A DNA stretch of 64,000 nt from Brachionus manjavacas (taxonomy: Eukaryota; Rotifera; Eurotatoria; Ploima; Brachionidae), in the NCBI GenBank assembly GCA_019054805.1, contig JAHQIY010000011.1, positions 1,555,001 through 1,619,000 of the forward strand. Reading direction: 5' to 3'. The notes beneath the pieces were generated by a model. That model made no database searches. It saw only the letters and a program-made list of their open reading frames with translations, and had not been told where the DNA came from. The position numbers were made by a program, and so were the translations under genes. Every line of letters begins with the position of its first letter. The first letter of the stretch is position 1. Positions 21,814 to 34,549 of this stretch are shown here, in pieces.

Positions 21814-22312
21814 ATGAATTTTATGCTATGCAAAAAATTTTCAGTTGGAAGTCATGAAGAAGAAGAATGCAATCCAGTTACATATTTAGTCTCAAAATTA
21901 ATTGGAAAAAGAACTGATTGTACAGAAGAGTTAATTAACTTGGATGAATTTCACGATAATGAACTTGCCTTGAGTAATTCAGTGAAGAACCACTTTGTGA
22001 TTAATTATAGCGATTTGGGGAAAGCAGATCAAAAAGACACGCAAAAAAAATTTAAAACTAACCTTGCTGAAGAGACATCTTTTAAAAATTCTCAATCAAG
22101 AAAAAATAAAAGCGTCGTCTTCAACAACTTCTGAGGCGCCAAACAAAAAAACAAACACCATATTTTCTAAAAACAGGTTGGTAATTACACACTGTAACTG
22201 TTTTCACTTACCTAGTAAGAAACATCTTTTAGAAAAGTTTTTTGAAAAAAATGTCCTGATATTGTTCTTTTTAGTCAACTTAATGGTCTTTGCAAAAACG
22301 TTGATGAGCTAA
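21814..22312 (+). pseudogene. Unknown small ORF of the composite unit, frameshifted copy
   Basis: Same sequence and same A8 frameshift as the copy at 16119, giving two overlapping open stretches (21814-22134 and 22064-22312). The shared lesion shows that these two units derive from one parent. Confidence 0.45.
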
Positions 22313-22895
22313 ACGAACACATCTCAGAAAAGATTACTTATGCCGTAAATAAAAGAATACCACTCAACAACAGGAAATTTTTCAAATTATCTTCCAAATG
22401 AAAATTGTATCTTTAATTAATGAAAGGAAAGAAGACTTTTTCAAAATCAAGATGCCCTTCTCTGAAAGGAGCCTTTAATAGGCTGATATCTGAGAAACAA
22501 CTCAAGATAAAAGAATTTTTGAACAAAAACTGGCTAGATTTCATGGAAAAAACCCACTTTCAAGGAGGCCTTTTTGGAGGAAAATAAATAAATTCAGATT
22601 CAAAAAATCAACAGGACAAATACCTACCTATACTAAAAAGAAAAAGGAACATTTAGTATACATCTAGATTTTGTAGATTCTGAAGACAACTGTGAAGTTT
22701 CGCAAACTTTTTGGGCTACAATATTTATTTAGAACGATTCAATATTGTCTAATATTTTGCATATTAGACAAAATACCAAATATTGGACAAGCATCCTTAT
22801 TTCAAGTTCATAATGTGAAAATCTTTTGGCAGTAAGTGTTTCATGTGATTTAAGAAAAAATTCTAGATCAACTGGTATTCTTCAAAAAAATTAGT

Positions 22896-23356
22896 CACCC
22901 TCCTATTTTTTCATCCGGGCTTGGGACCGGCAAACGGCATAGTTATGACGGCGTCTTCCCCTAAGAAGCACGTGGGACGTTCATCATAAACAGCGTCACT
23001 CATCCGAGCACTTAAAGGCTGCGAACTCGACAACTATTTAGACTAGCTTGGAACCACAAACCAAGCGACAATCTCTTTAAGAGAGAATGCCTTAACTTTA
23101 ACGCTTCCAAAGTTACGGCTATCCAAAGAGGGTCAGCTGTAAAACAGGTTCTTGCTCTGTTAAGATTCTATACTGGGTGATGGTCGAAGCCAGCGGCACC
23201 CTCATACGACAAGACTAGGACAAAGATCCGTAGATCTATGTACCCGTAATACAGCTCTTCTTTGGACTCGTAGAAGACCACATTGTGTGGCTGCCACCAC
23301 CCTCCTCTTTTCTCATCCTGGGCTTGGGACCGGCTTACGGCAGAGTTATGGGGCAT
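22896..23356 (-). repeat. GC-rich module, copy 3
   Basis: Near-identical to the copies at 17199 and 34083, including both terminal direct repeats. It differs by single bases such as aaacaggttc in place of aaacaagttc near 23143. Confidence 0.6.
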
Positions 23357-23369
23357 TTAAATCTTATTT

Positions 23370-24007
23370 TTATTATTTCTTCTTTAAATTTTTTCTGAAT
23401 TAAAATGAACAATTGTTTTACTAATTTCAAAAAATGTTAACCTAAACAATTAAATGTAAAAGTTTAGTTTTAACTTGAGTTAAAATGCCTTAATCTTAAA
23501 CCATAAAATTTATTTTCAAAATCTTTTTTAGAGAAATTTACTTTATCATTGAAATGGATAATATAAAGAGTTAAATATAATTTTCATTGGATAGATATTG
23601 AATAGCTGGTTTGGAGAAATAAATGACAAGTGATAAACAATTACCAATGTAGGGCAAGATGAACGTTTTTAAAAATAGTTTTTGGACTTGTTTTGGTAAG
23701 AAAGAATAATTGCTTAATTGAGATAAGCCTTTTATTAATTGTAGCTTTAATATAGCTAACGTGACTAGTAAAATTTAGTTTATTACTTACTGTAACACCT
23801 AAAAGCTTCAATTGAGGTAAAACCTTAATTTACAGCACCATTAGTACACTATTTTTGAGCAATTTCTGAAGTTGTCTATTAAATCTTTTAAGTTTGAACT
23901 ACAGAAATTGATGGAGGTTTCATCAGCAAATAATTTACAATTAATGTTGTGATTTTTAAGAAAAAAAGCTAGGTCATTAAAGAAAAATTAAGAAGAAAAG
24001 AGGACCT
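23370..24007 (-). pseudogene. Decayed LINE-B C-terminal fragment, cut at junction
   Basis: Matches 17690-18310 and stops at about 24007, where the sequence jumps to the middle of the AT-rich tail (equivalent to about 15155). The junction shares only one or two bases, so simple unequal exchange at long homology is not supported. Confidence 0.6.
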
Positions 24008-24978
24008 AATAATTTGATATCGCTAATACAAAATTATTCTTACTGACAATGGTCCTTGTATTTTTTTTTCAAAAGAAAAGTCCTTAAAATTTTATACACC
24101 AGGTTATTTAATTAAATCTACAGATCTTCAATTTCTTCAAAATGTAATTATTATTATTTATTAGTTCCAAGCCTCACAGGCTAAAAAGATAAAAAATAAA
24201 AAACTTTGTACAAATTTTGATTACGTATAAAAGTCTATTTTCAGTAGATCATTTAATAGTTTAAAAATGCAAAAATATTCTTACCCGAGTTCCATATTTA
24301 TTTTTTTTTGCGAGAACACAAACTTGAAATGAAAATTATTGTACTAATAGAGAGAGAAAAAAATTGACTTTGATTGACAAAAAAAATTATAGGTCGGAAA
24401 ATTATATCCCTTAAACAATTTAATCGTAGAATGAAATAAATGTCCATCAAAAAAATTTAGATTGTAAATAAAATTAGAAGATAAGAAAAACATTAATCAC
24501 CTGTAACAGTCTTTAAAGTATTAAAGATTTTTTTGACTATCGCCATCATTTATTTTAATTGTGTAATCAAGAAATAATCTTTTACAGTGGGTAGAGTTTT
24601 CTAGTAAATTCTCAATCTTTTATTCACATAGATATTTATTATAATTGAGTGAAAAATTAAAATAATCAAGTCATCTTTATTAAGTTATAAAATTTAATAA
24701 AAAAAATATAAAAAAATAACCAAATTAGTAAAAATTTGAAAGAATAAAAATATTTTGGATTTTTTACTCATGACAATGAAATCTCTATTGTAATTCTTTT
24801 TCAAAATCTGACATTACAAAATAAAAAAGAGAATTTTACTGACATTTATCAACTTTTGTAACTAAAAGTTCAATTGAATTATTTGCTAAATTATTAGAAA
24901 TTTTATATAAGTAAAATCGAATTTTACTGACATTAGTCGTCCTGCTTGATTTTAAGACAAAATAATAATTAGCATGTA
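24008..24978. other. Partial AT-rich tail of composite unit
   Basis: Equivalent to 15155-16118. No coding frame is supported; it begins abruptly at the 24008 junction. Confidence 0.65.
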
Positions 24979-25477
24979 ATGAATTTTATGCTATGCAAAA
25001 AATTTTCAGTTGGAAGTCATGAAGAAGAAGAATGCAATCCAGTTACATATTTAGTCTCAAAATTAATTGGAAAAAGAACTGATTGTACAGAAGAGTTAAT
25101 TAACTTGGATGAATTTCACGATAATGAACTTGCCTTGAGTAATTCAGTGAAGAACCACTTTGTGATTAATTATAGCGATTTGGGGAAAGCAGATCAAAAA
25201 GACACGCAAAAAAAATTTAAAACTAACCTTGCTGAAGAGACATCTTTTAAAAATTCTCAATCAAGAAAAAATAAAAGCGTCGTCTTCAACAACTTCTGAG
25301 GCGCCAAACAAAAAAACAAACACCATATTTTCTAAAAACAGGTTGGTAATTACACACTGTAACTGTTTTCACTTACCTAGTAAGAAACATCTTTTAGAAA
25401 AGTTTTTTGAAAAAAATGTCCTGATATTGTTCTTTTTAGTCAACTTAATGGTCTTTGCAAAAACGTTGATGAGCTAA
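24979..25477 (+). pseudogene. Unknown small ORF of the composite unit, frameshifted copy
   Basis: Third copy with the A8 frameshift. It matches 16119-16617 almost exactly, with the same split into two open stretches. Confidence 0.45.
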
Positions 25478-26059
25478 ACGGACACATCTCAGAAAAGATT
25501 ACTTATGCCGTAAATAAAAGAATACCACTCAAGAACAGGAAATTTTTCAAATTATCTTCCAAATGAAAATTGTATCTTTAATTAATGAAAGGAAAGAAGA
25601 CTTTTTCAAAATCAAGATGCCCTTCTCTGAAAGGAGCCTTTAATAGGCTGATATCTGAGAAACAACTCAAGATAAAAGAATTTTTGAACAAAAACTGGCT
25701 AGATTTCATGGAAAAAACCCACTTTCAAGGAGGCCTTTTTGGAGGAAAATAAATAAATTCAGATTCAAAAAATCAACAGGACAAATACCTACCTATACTA
25801 AAAAGAAAAAGGAACATTTAGTATACATCTAGATTTTGTAGATTCTGAAGACAACTGTGAAGTTTCGCAAACTTTTTGGGCTACAATATTTATTTAGAAC
25901 GATTCAATATTGTCTAATATTTTGCATATTAGACAAAATACCAAATATTGGACAAGCATCCTTATTTCAAGTTCATAATGTGAAAATCTTTTGGCAGTAA
26001 GTGTTTCATGTGATTTAAGAAAAAATTCTAGATCAACTGGTATTCTTCAAAAAAATTAG

Positions 26060-26520
26060 TCACCCTCCTATTTTTTCATCCGGGCTTGGGACCGGCAAAC
26101 GGCATAGTTATGACGGCGTCTTCCCCTAAGAAGCACGTGGGACGTTCATCATAAACAGCGTCACTCATCCGAGCACTTAAAGGCTGCGAACTCGACAACT
26201 ATTTAGACTAGCTTGGAACCACAAACCAAGCGACAATCTCTTTAAGAGAGAATGCCTTAACTTTAACGCTTCCAAAGTTACGGCTATCCAAAGAGGGTCA
26301 GCTGTAAAACAAGTTCTTGCTCTGTTAAGATTCTATACTGGGTGATGGTCGAAGCCAGCGGCACCTCATACGACAAGACTAGGACAAAGATCCGTAGATC
26401 TATGTACCCGTAATACAGCTCTTCTTTGGACTCGTAGAAGACCACATTGTGTGGCTGCCACCACCCTCCTCTTTTCTCATCCTGGGCTTGGGACCGGCTT
26501 ACGGCAGAGTTATGGGGCAT
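26060..26520 (-). repeat. GC-rich module, copy 4
   Basis: As the other copies, but one C is missing in the ggcacc(c)tcat run near 26366. This changes the incidental open frame from 62 to 78 codons and argues against selection on it as a protein. Confidence 0.6.
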
Positions 26521-26529
26521 TTAAATCTT

Positions 26530-29500
26530 ATTTTTATTATTTCTTCTTTAAATTTTTTCTGAATTAAAATGAACAATTGTTTTACTAATTTCAAAAATGT
26601 TAACCTAAACAATTAAATGTAAAAGTTTAGTTTTAACTTGAGTTAAAATGCCTTAATCTTAAACCATAAAATTTATTTTCAAAATCTTTTTTAGAGAAAT
26701 TTACTTTATCATTGAAATGGATAATATAAAGAGTTAAATATAATTTTCATTGGATAGATATTGAATAGCTGGTTTGGAGAAATAAATGACAAGTGATAAA
26801 CAATTACCAATGTAGGGCAAGATGAACGTTTTTAAAAATAGTTTTTGGACTTGTTTTGGTAAGAAAGAATAATTGCTTAATTGAGATAAGCCTTTTATTA
26901 ATTGTAGCTTTAATATAGCTAACGTGACTAGTAAAATTTAGTTTATTACTTACTGTAACACCTAAAAGCTTCAATTGAGGTAAAACCTTAATTTACAGCA
27001 CCATTAGTACACTATTTTTGAGCAATTTCTGAAGTTGTCTATTAAATCTTTTAAGTTTGAACTACAGAAATTGATGGAGGTTTCATCAGCAGATAATTTA
27101 CAATTAATGTTGTGATTTTTAAGAAAAAAAGCTAGGTCATTAAAGAAAAATTAAGAAGAAAAGAGGACCTAACACACTTACCTCTTGAAATCAAGGTCTA
27201 TTTTAGAAAATTCAGAAGTACGCCACCGAAGGATTCTGCTTGTATTCTTCCAGAGAAATAATTTTTGATAAGAACAAGAGCTTTTTCACTAAAGCCAACT
27301 CTCTTTGATTTGCAAAGTAAGAGATTTGGGTCTACAAAGACGAGAGTCTTGCGAAAGTCAACTAACAAGAGAACAGTAATACTCCTTTGTTACGTGCTAC
27401 GTTAATTTCTCAAAAACTGAAAATAAAACTGATAAGCATGCTAAGATGGAAACATGGTCACTGAACATAAGAAGGACTTAAATTTTATTTTGCACAAAGT
27501 TTTTCAGAGGTCAAAAAGTCAAAGTCAAGTTACTGACTTGAATATTTGAAATATTTTGTTCATAATCTAAACAATATTATGAACAATTCTATGGTTTAAC
27601 TTCTTTATTTTCAGTTTAACTTTTTTGTCTTCAATCATGTGAAAATTAAAAAATTTGTATATTAATATTCTATTGATATTTTTATGAAAAAAAAAATCGG
27701 GTCATATTTGATCCTTCGGAGGAGATTTTTTAGCAAACAAAAACCGCCACACTCTTTTTTTTTCTTCTAAATTACATCAGCATGTAGAAAATTTTATGCT
27801 CTTTCAGAATATATAAACGTGAACTTTATATAAACAGTTTTGTCACCTATTAGTTTAATCCCAGCTTGATACCAGAGACATTTGGGATGAAATAAGTGAG
27901 ATTTTACAGTAGTTTTCATTATCTAAAAACTTGACCAAGGCATTTTTATCATTGTTTCCATTTTTTACAAGTAATTGATGTCAGTGAAATAGGCCTATAA
28001 TTTGATGCGAAGTTACGTTGACCTTTTTTGAATATTGGTGTAATGTTCGCATGACGCTAAACTGCTCGGAGTTCCGAACTATTAAAGGACTTTTTAAAAA
28101 TCATGGATATCGGGATCGAGAAATTCAAGGTACATTCGTTTAACAACACCGGACTAACTCCGTCAACACCAACTGATTTATTTTTATTCTACTTTTTTAA
28201 ACTCTTCGTTTACTAAAAAATCGTTAAAAATAACATCACTAACCGCACATTTATTTTTAATAAATGGTGTAATCGTCTTGACATAGTCGGTTGAGTTAGT
28301 TTTTTTGTAAACACCGTAGAATTGATCACTCAATATCTCAACAATATCAATTTTATCAGTTTTTGTTTGGCCTTTGTGGTCTAATAACGACTTTTTATGA
28401 TCTTTAAAAGCCTTTTTTTTTTTAATATATGGAAATAGTAGTTTCGGATTTTTTTGGTGTCTTTGGCCAGCTAAATTTAAAGAGCTTTTCGATTTTTTGA
28501 TATCTTTTTTTGAACTTTTATAACATATGTTGTATTTTTTTTTGGTCTCAGTATTATTTGAGCTAGCTCTTAATTTGTTCCAAAGCTTATATTTTTACGA
28601 CAAAGTGACTTTAAGTGCTTATTGATCCACTCGGGTCTTTCTTTTGCTTTCTTTTGTCTTTTGTCTTATCTTTCTTTGATTTGAATTTAGGAATAAGTTG
28701 TTCATCGTTTTGGTTGTAAAACTCGATGAATCGCTTGTACATTTCTTCGACGTTTAAGTTGTAAAATTCTTTGATTCAATCATAACTATTCAGTTTGTCA
28801 CTGAATTGATTAAAGTTAATTTATTGAAGTTATTATTTAACTTTTCATTAGAGTTTTCTTCATTTGGTATCGAACTGAGAACCGAAAATTCCCAGTTCAG
28901 GCTGTTGTGTAAGCTATTATTCATGGATGTACTTGTACAACAGGCAATGTAATACGCTGTAAAAATAAGATTAAAATTTTCGGTGATGATTAGGTCTAGG
29001 ATATTTTTTTTAATTTGGTTCTTAGACCGATTGAAACAAAAAGTTTTCTTCTTGATTTTCTAGGAACTTATAACTTTGTGCGAATTTTGATTGACAATGA
29101 CCACCTAAATTTGACCACGAAATATTTGGAAAGTTGAAATCTCCAAAAATTTAGATAGAACTAAAAACGTTTTGATCGACCAGAAGTTTTGCATGTCTGA
29201 TGATTTCATTTATCTTAAGTGATATTTCTCGACTAGAATTCGGTGATCTAAACGATACATCCAACCAGAAATGTTTCTTTGCCCGCAGCAATTTTAAACC
29301 AAATATATTCAATTTCATTCGAGTTAAATATATCGTTAGTGACCTCATACGATTTTAAAGCTTTATTGACATAGATTATTACACCACCGCCCTGCACACC
29401 AGATAGATAATAATTCGAATCGAATAATTCACATGAGAGATAAGTTAAGAGGTCTTAGACAAGATAAAGATATAGGAAATTATATTAATGACTTAATTTA

Positions 29501-29640
29501 TTAATTATTTTAATAAAGGATTATTTGAACTGACTGAAAATAACTTTAGGCTTCGCAATTCAGAATCATTACAACTGGCAATGTAATACGCTGTAGATTA
29601 TACTAGGTTTAATTCCTCCGCCATCCAAAATATGTAGATA
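26530..29640 (-). pseudogene. Decayed LINE-B, near-complete degenerate copy
   Basis: Running right to left on the minus strand are endonuclease remnants (open stretch 29151-29348 with a WLDVSFRSPN segment, GDFNFP near 29130), the Lys-rich linker, RT N-terminal remnants near 27960-28190, the 2462-type repeat near 27690-27780, and the RT C-terminal region 26530-27390. Lesions are shared with the other copies. Confidence 0.65.
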
Positions 29641-30182
29641 TTTTAATGATTAACAGAAAAAATTTTCTAAAGAAGAAAGGAAACATTATAGCTATCCTTT
29701 TCATAATAAAGAGAGAAATAATAGCAGAAATACAAAAAAACTTTACTGTAAAATTTGTAGGAAAGACAACCACAACACAGATTCTTGTTAAAATAATAAA
29801 AAATCAAAGCCTAATCTATATTATAAAAGAGGTAATAACCAAAAAACAAAATTTTAAAAATAAGTTTAATAATGTATTATTTTATTTTTATTTATTTGTT
29901 TTCTGTACCGAGCTAGGGCTTATTCAGAATAAATTAAAAAATCAAAATCGAAATAAAATATTAAATTAAAGTTAATAAAATGAGAAAAAAAAAATCAAAA
30001 TAAAGTAAATAAGCTAAAAAAAAGAAAGTTTAGAAGACATAGATTGTTACATGTAGCATATGTTTAAATAATTCAAGTTTCACGAAAAAAGGAGGAAATA
30101 GTAAAAGCGATTACACAATTGAGTTGGGTATTCAATATATCTCGATTCGAAACCTTTTTTGTATTACAAATTAATGAATTAT
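29641..30182 (+). other. LTR-free paralogous segment and truncated retropepsin leader
   Basis: This corresponds to 37660-38475 but lacks the 274-bp LTR: gaggtaata runs directly into accaaaaaac near 29831-29850. It continues to the leader of the retropepsin fragment and is cut at 30182, where LINE-A sequence begins. The open frame at 29646-29969 exists only because the LTR is absent and looks incidental. Confidence 0.7.
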
Positions 30183-31691
30183 AAAGGATTTGTCACGCCA
30201 ATTAAGATTATATTTGACGAAAGTTATCAAACTGGTATTGTGCCGAAACTTTGGAGATTAGCAAACGTCTCACCAATATTTAAAAACGGCTCAAAGCAAG
30301 ATCCAGCAAACTACAGACCAGTTTCACTGACGTCGATCACATGCAAACTTTTTGAAATAATTTTGAGAGACATCTTAGTCGATTACTTAACGTCAAACAA
30401 GCTCTTATGTGACGAACAATCAGGATTCGTCCCTAAAAAATCCTGCCTTACCAATCTACTAGAGACACTAGACATAATTACAAATGAAATCGCCAAAGGA
30501 AGGCCACTGTGTGTGGTATACTTAGACTTTGCCAAAGCATTTGATAATGTTCCACATAAAAGGCTAATACATAAGCTTCAAGCATATGGCATACGTGGCA
30601 AATACTTGGAATGGATTGAGAATTTTCTCAATGAGCGAAAACAACGAGTTTTACTAGGCAATAATAAGTCAAACTGGACTGAAGTGACCAGTGGTGTCCC
30701 GCAAGGCTCTGTCTTAGGCCCGATTCTTTTCATCATTTTCATTAATGACTTACCAAGCGTTGTCCGAAATCTCTTCAAAATGTACGCAGACGACTCAAAA
30801 ATTGTAGCTGATGTGTTGACCAACGAAAACCGTTTAATCCTTCAACAAGATATTGATAATGTAACAAAATGGTGTGAAACTTGGTGTATGGAACTTAACT
30901 GTAAAAAATGCAAGCTCATTCACTTTGGCAATTCTCAAGTGGTCGAAAAGGTTGAACAAACATACAACATGGATTTTAAGGGCAAAATTACTGCTTTAGA
31001 ACTTAGCGAGTCGGAACGAGATCTTGGAATTCAAGTTCAGCCTGATCTTAAATGGAAAGAGCACAGTCAAATCTGTGTCAATAAGGCATCTCGGGTTCTC
31101 GGAGTGCTCAAAAACACCTTTGAAAGCCGAGACTGCGAGCTTTGGTCTAATTTATTCAAAACTTTCGTAAGGCCCCACTTAGAGTTTGCAGTGTCAGCCT
31201 GGTCCCCTCCCAACACGGCCGAGATCATGCTACTCGAAAAAGTTCAACAAAGAACCACGAGAATCCCCGCCAAGCACTTCAACTTAAACTACGACGAAAG
31301 ATTGAAGAACATGAAACTAACAACTCTCGAGCTAAGAAGAAAACGAGGTGATCTCATTCAATTCTACAAATTTGTTAACCAAGTCGATGCCCTTAACTTA
31401 CTAAATAAACCTTAAACAAACAGAACAAGCAAGTGGTGGAATAAATTACCTAATGACATAGTCGTAGCGAAATCGGTCAACTCGTTTAAAGCAAAGCTAG
31501 ACAAATGGCTGGAATCGAACGAGTCAAAACTAATTTAAACTAATTTAGTAAAAAAAAAAAAAAAAATATTAAATTAATATTTTTTATATAATTAGAAAAT
31601 GTATAGGACTGCTATAGCTGGAAATAAAACGCTCAGGCGTTCTCAGCTTTGTGGATAAGATCCACGCAGTTATCTACTACTACTACTACTA
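30183..31691 (+). mobile_element. LINE-A copy 3, 5'-truncated with internal deletion
   Basis: It begins at the equivalent of 13181 in copy 1 and keeps all RT motifs: NYRPVSLTSITCK, VVYLDFAKAFD, SGVPQGSVLGP, MYADDSKIV and the MELNCKKC palm end. A deletion of about 140 bp after the residues NLLNKP, near 31412, removes part of the C-terminal domain and creates a stop at 31413-31415. The 3' UTR and TAC tail are intact. Confidence 0.8.
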
Positions 31692-33003
31692 TATTTTCTT
31701 TTATATTTTATGTTTTAAGTTTATTTTTTTAATCTCAAAGAGCTATAGCCGGGCACAAATAAACAATTTAATCATCTACAAATAATTAAATAAAATTTAA
31801 AATTTATCAAAAAAAATTTATCTAAACTTTTAATATTATTATTTTGCTAAAAATGTATTGGTCTTCAAATTCAAACCTGTAATTTTAATTTTTTACATTA
31901 AAAAAAATAAATTTTTTTCCTTAATTATTTTTTTTAATGTAAAATTATTTCATTTGAGATCATAGAATTTCATTTAAATAAGAAAAATAATTAAAAACTA
32001 ATTCTAATATAAATTCATTGATTCAATTAATTTTATAATTTGATATCGCTAATACAAAATTATTCTTACTGACAATGGTCCTTGTATTTTTTTCAAAAGA
32101 AAAGTCCTTAAAATTTTATACACCAGGTTATTTAATTAAATCTACAGATCTTCAATTTCTTCAAAATGTAATTATTATTATTTATTAGTTCCAAGCCTCA
32201 CAGGCTAGAAAGATAAAAAATAAAAACTTTGTACAAATTTTGATTACGTATAAAAGTCTATTTTCAGTAGATCATTTAATAGTTTAAAAATGCAAAAATA
32301 TTCTTACCCGAGTTCCATATTTATTTTTTTTTGCGAGAACACAAACTTGAAATGAAAATTATTGTACTAATAGAGAGAAAAAAATTGACTTTGATTGACA
32401 AAAAAAATTATAGGTCGGAAAATTATATCCCTTAAACAATTTAATCGTAGAATGAAATAAATGTCCGTCAAAAAAATTTAGATTGTAAATAAAATTAGAA
32501 GATAAGAAAAACATTAATCACCTGTAACAGTCTTTAAAGTATTAAAGATTTTTTTGACTATCGCCATCATTTATTTTAATTGTGTAATCAAGAAATAATC
32601 TTTTACAGTGGGTAGAGTTTTCTAGTAAATTCTCAATCTTTTATTCACATAGATATTTATTATAATTGAGTGAAAAATTAAAATAATCAAGTCATCTTTA
32701 TTAAGTTATAAAATTTAATAAAAAAAATATAAAAAAAAATAACCAAATTAGTAAAAATTTGAAAGAATAAAAATATTTTGGATTTTTTTTTCTCATGACA
32801 ATGAAATCTCTATTGTAATTCTTTTTCAAAATCTGACATTACAAAATAAAAAAGAGAATTTTACTGACATTTATCGACTTTTGTAACTGAAAGTTCAATT
32901 GAATTATTTGCTAAATTATTGGAAATTTTATATAAGTAAAATCGAATTTTACTGACATTAGTCGTCCTGCTTGATTTTAAGACAAAATAATAATTAGCAT
33001 GTA
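31692..33003. other. AT-rich tail of composite unit, no gene seen
   Basis: Copy of 14802-16118 with shorter A and T runs in places. No gene supported. Confidence 0.65.
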
Positions 33004-33447
33004 ATGAATTTTATGCTATGCAAAAAATTTTCAGTTGGAAGTCATGAAGAAGAAGAATGCAATCCAGTTACATATTTAGTCTCAAAATTAATTGGAAAAA
33101 GAACTGATTGTACAGAAGAGTTAATTAACTTGGATGAATTTCACGATAATGAACTTGCCTTGAGTAATTCAGTGAAGAACCACTTTGTGATTAATTATAG
33201 CGATTTGGGAAAGCAGATCAAAAAGACACGCAAAAAAAATTTAAAACTAACCTTGCTGAAGAGACATCTTTTAAAAATTCTCAATCAAGAAAAAATAAAA
33301 GCGTCGTCTTCAACAACTTCTGAGGCGCCAAACAAAAAAACAAACACCATATTTTCTAAAAACAGGTTGGTAATTACACACTGTAACTGTTTTCACTTAC
33401 CTAGTAAGAAACATCTTTTAGAAAAGTTTTTTGAAAAAATGTCCTGA
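33004..33447 (+). pseudogene. Unknown 147-codon ORF of the composite unit, open copy
   Basis: The frame is open because a G3 run (G4 elsewhere) near 33208 compensates for the A8 run near 33232, so residues 69-78 differ from the copy at 4815 while both ends agree. This back-and-forth in homopolymers suggests either neutral drift or sequencing error more than selection. See 4815-5258 for the protein description. Confidence 0.45.
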
Positions 33448-34082
33448 TATTGTTCTTTTTAGTCAACTTAATGGTCTTTGCAAAAACGTTGATGAGCTAA
33501 ACGAACACATCTCAGAAAAGATTACTTATGCCGTAAATAAAAGAATACCACTCAACAACAGGAAATTTTTCAAATTATCTTCCAAATGAAAATTGTATCT
33601 TTAATTAATGAAAGGAAAGAAGACTTTTTCAAAATCAAGATGCCCTTCTCTGAAAGGAGCCTTTAATAGGCTGATATCTGAGAAACAACTCAAGATAAAA
33701 GAATTTTTGAACAAAAACTGGCTAGATTTCATGGAAAAAACCCACTTTCAAGGAGGCCTTTTTGGAGGAAAATAAATAAATTCAGATTCAAAAAATCAAC
33801 AGGACAAATACCTACCTATACTAAAAAGAAAAAGGAACATTTAGTATACATCTAGATTTTGTAGATTCTGAAGACAACTGTGAAGTTTCGCAAACTTTTT
33901 GGGCTACAATATTTATTTAGAACGATTCAATATTGTCTAATATTTTGCATATTAGACAAAATACCAAATATTGGACAAGCATCCTTATTTCAAGTTCATA
34001 ATGTGAAAATCTTTTGGCAGTAAGTGTTTCATGTGATTTAAGAAAAAATTCTAGATCAACTGGTATTCTTCAAAAAAATTAG

Positions 34083-34544
34083 TCACCCTCCTATTTTTTC
34101 ATCCGGGCTTGGGACCGGCAAACGGCATAGTTATGACGGCGTCTTCCCCTAAGAAGCACGTGGGACGTTCATCATAAACAGCGTCACTCATCCGAGCACT
34201 TAAAGGCTGCGAACTCGACAACTATTTAGACTAGCTTGGAACCACAAACCAAGCGACAATCTCTTTAAGAGAGAATGCCTTAACTTTAACGCTTCCAAAG
34301 TTACGGCTATCCAAAGAGGGTCAGCTGTAAAACAAGTTCTTGCTCTGTTAAGATTCTATACTGGGTGATGGTCGAAGCCAGCGGCACCCTCATACGACAA
34401 GACTAGGACAAAGATCCGTAGATCTATGTACCCGTAATACAGCTCTTCTTTGGACTCGTAGAAGACCACATTGTGTGGCTGCCACCACCCTCCTCTTTTC
34501 TCATCCTGGGCTTGGGACCGGCTTACGGCAGAGTTATGGGGCAT
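34083..34544 (-). repeat. GC-rich module, copy 5
   Basis: Near-identical to the copy at 17199-17660, with both terminal direct repeats. Confidence 0.6.
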
Positions 34545-34549
34545 TTAAA

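Noticed and set aside
29646-29969. 107-codon ORF as a gene
   Set aside because: It depends on absence of the LTR, is Lys/Ile-rich as expected from AT-rich DNA, and is broken in other copies.
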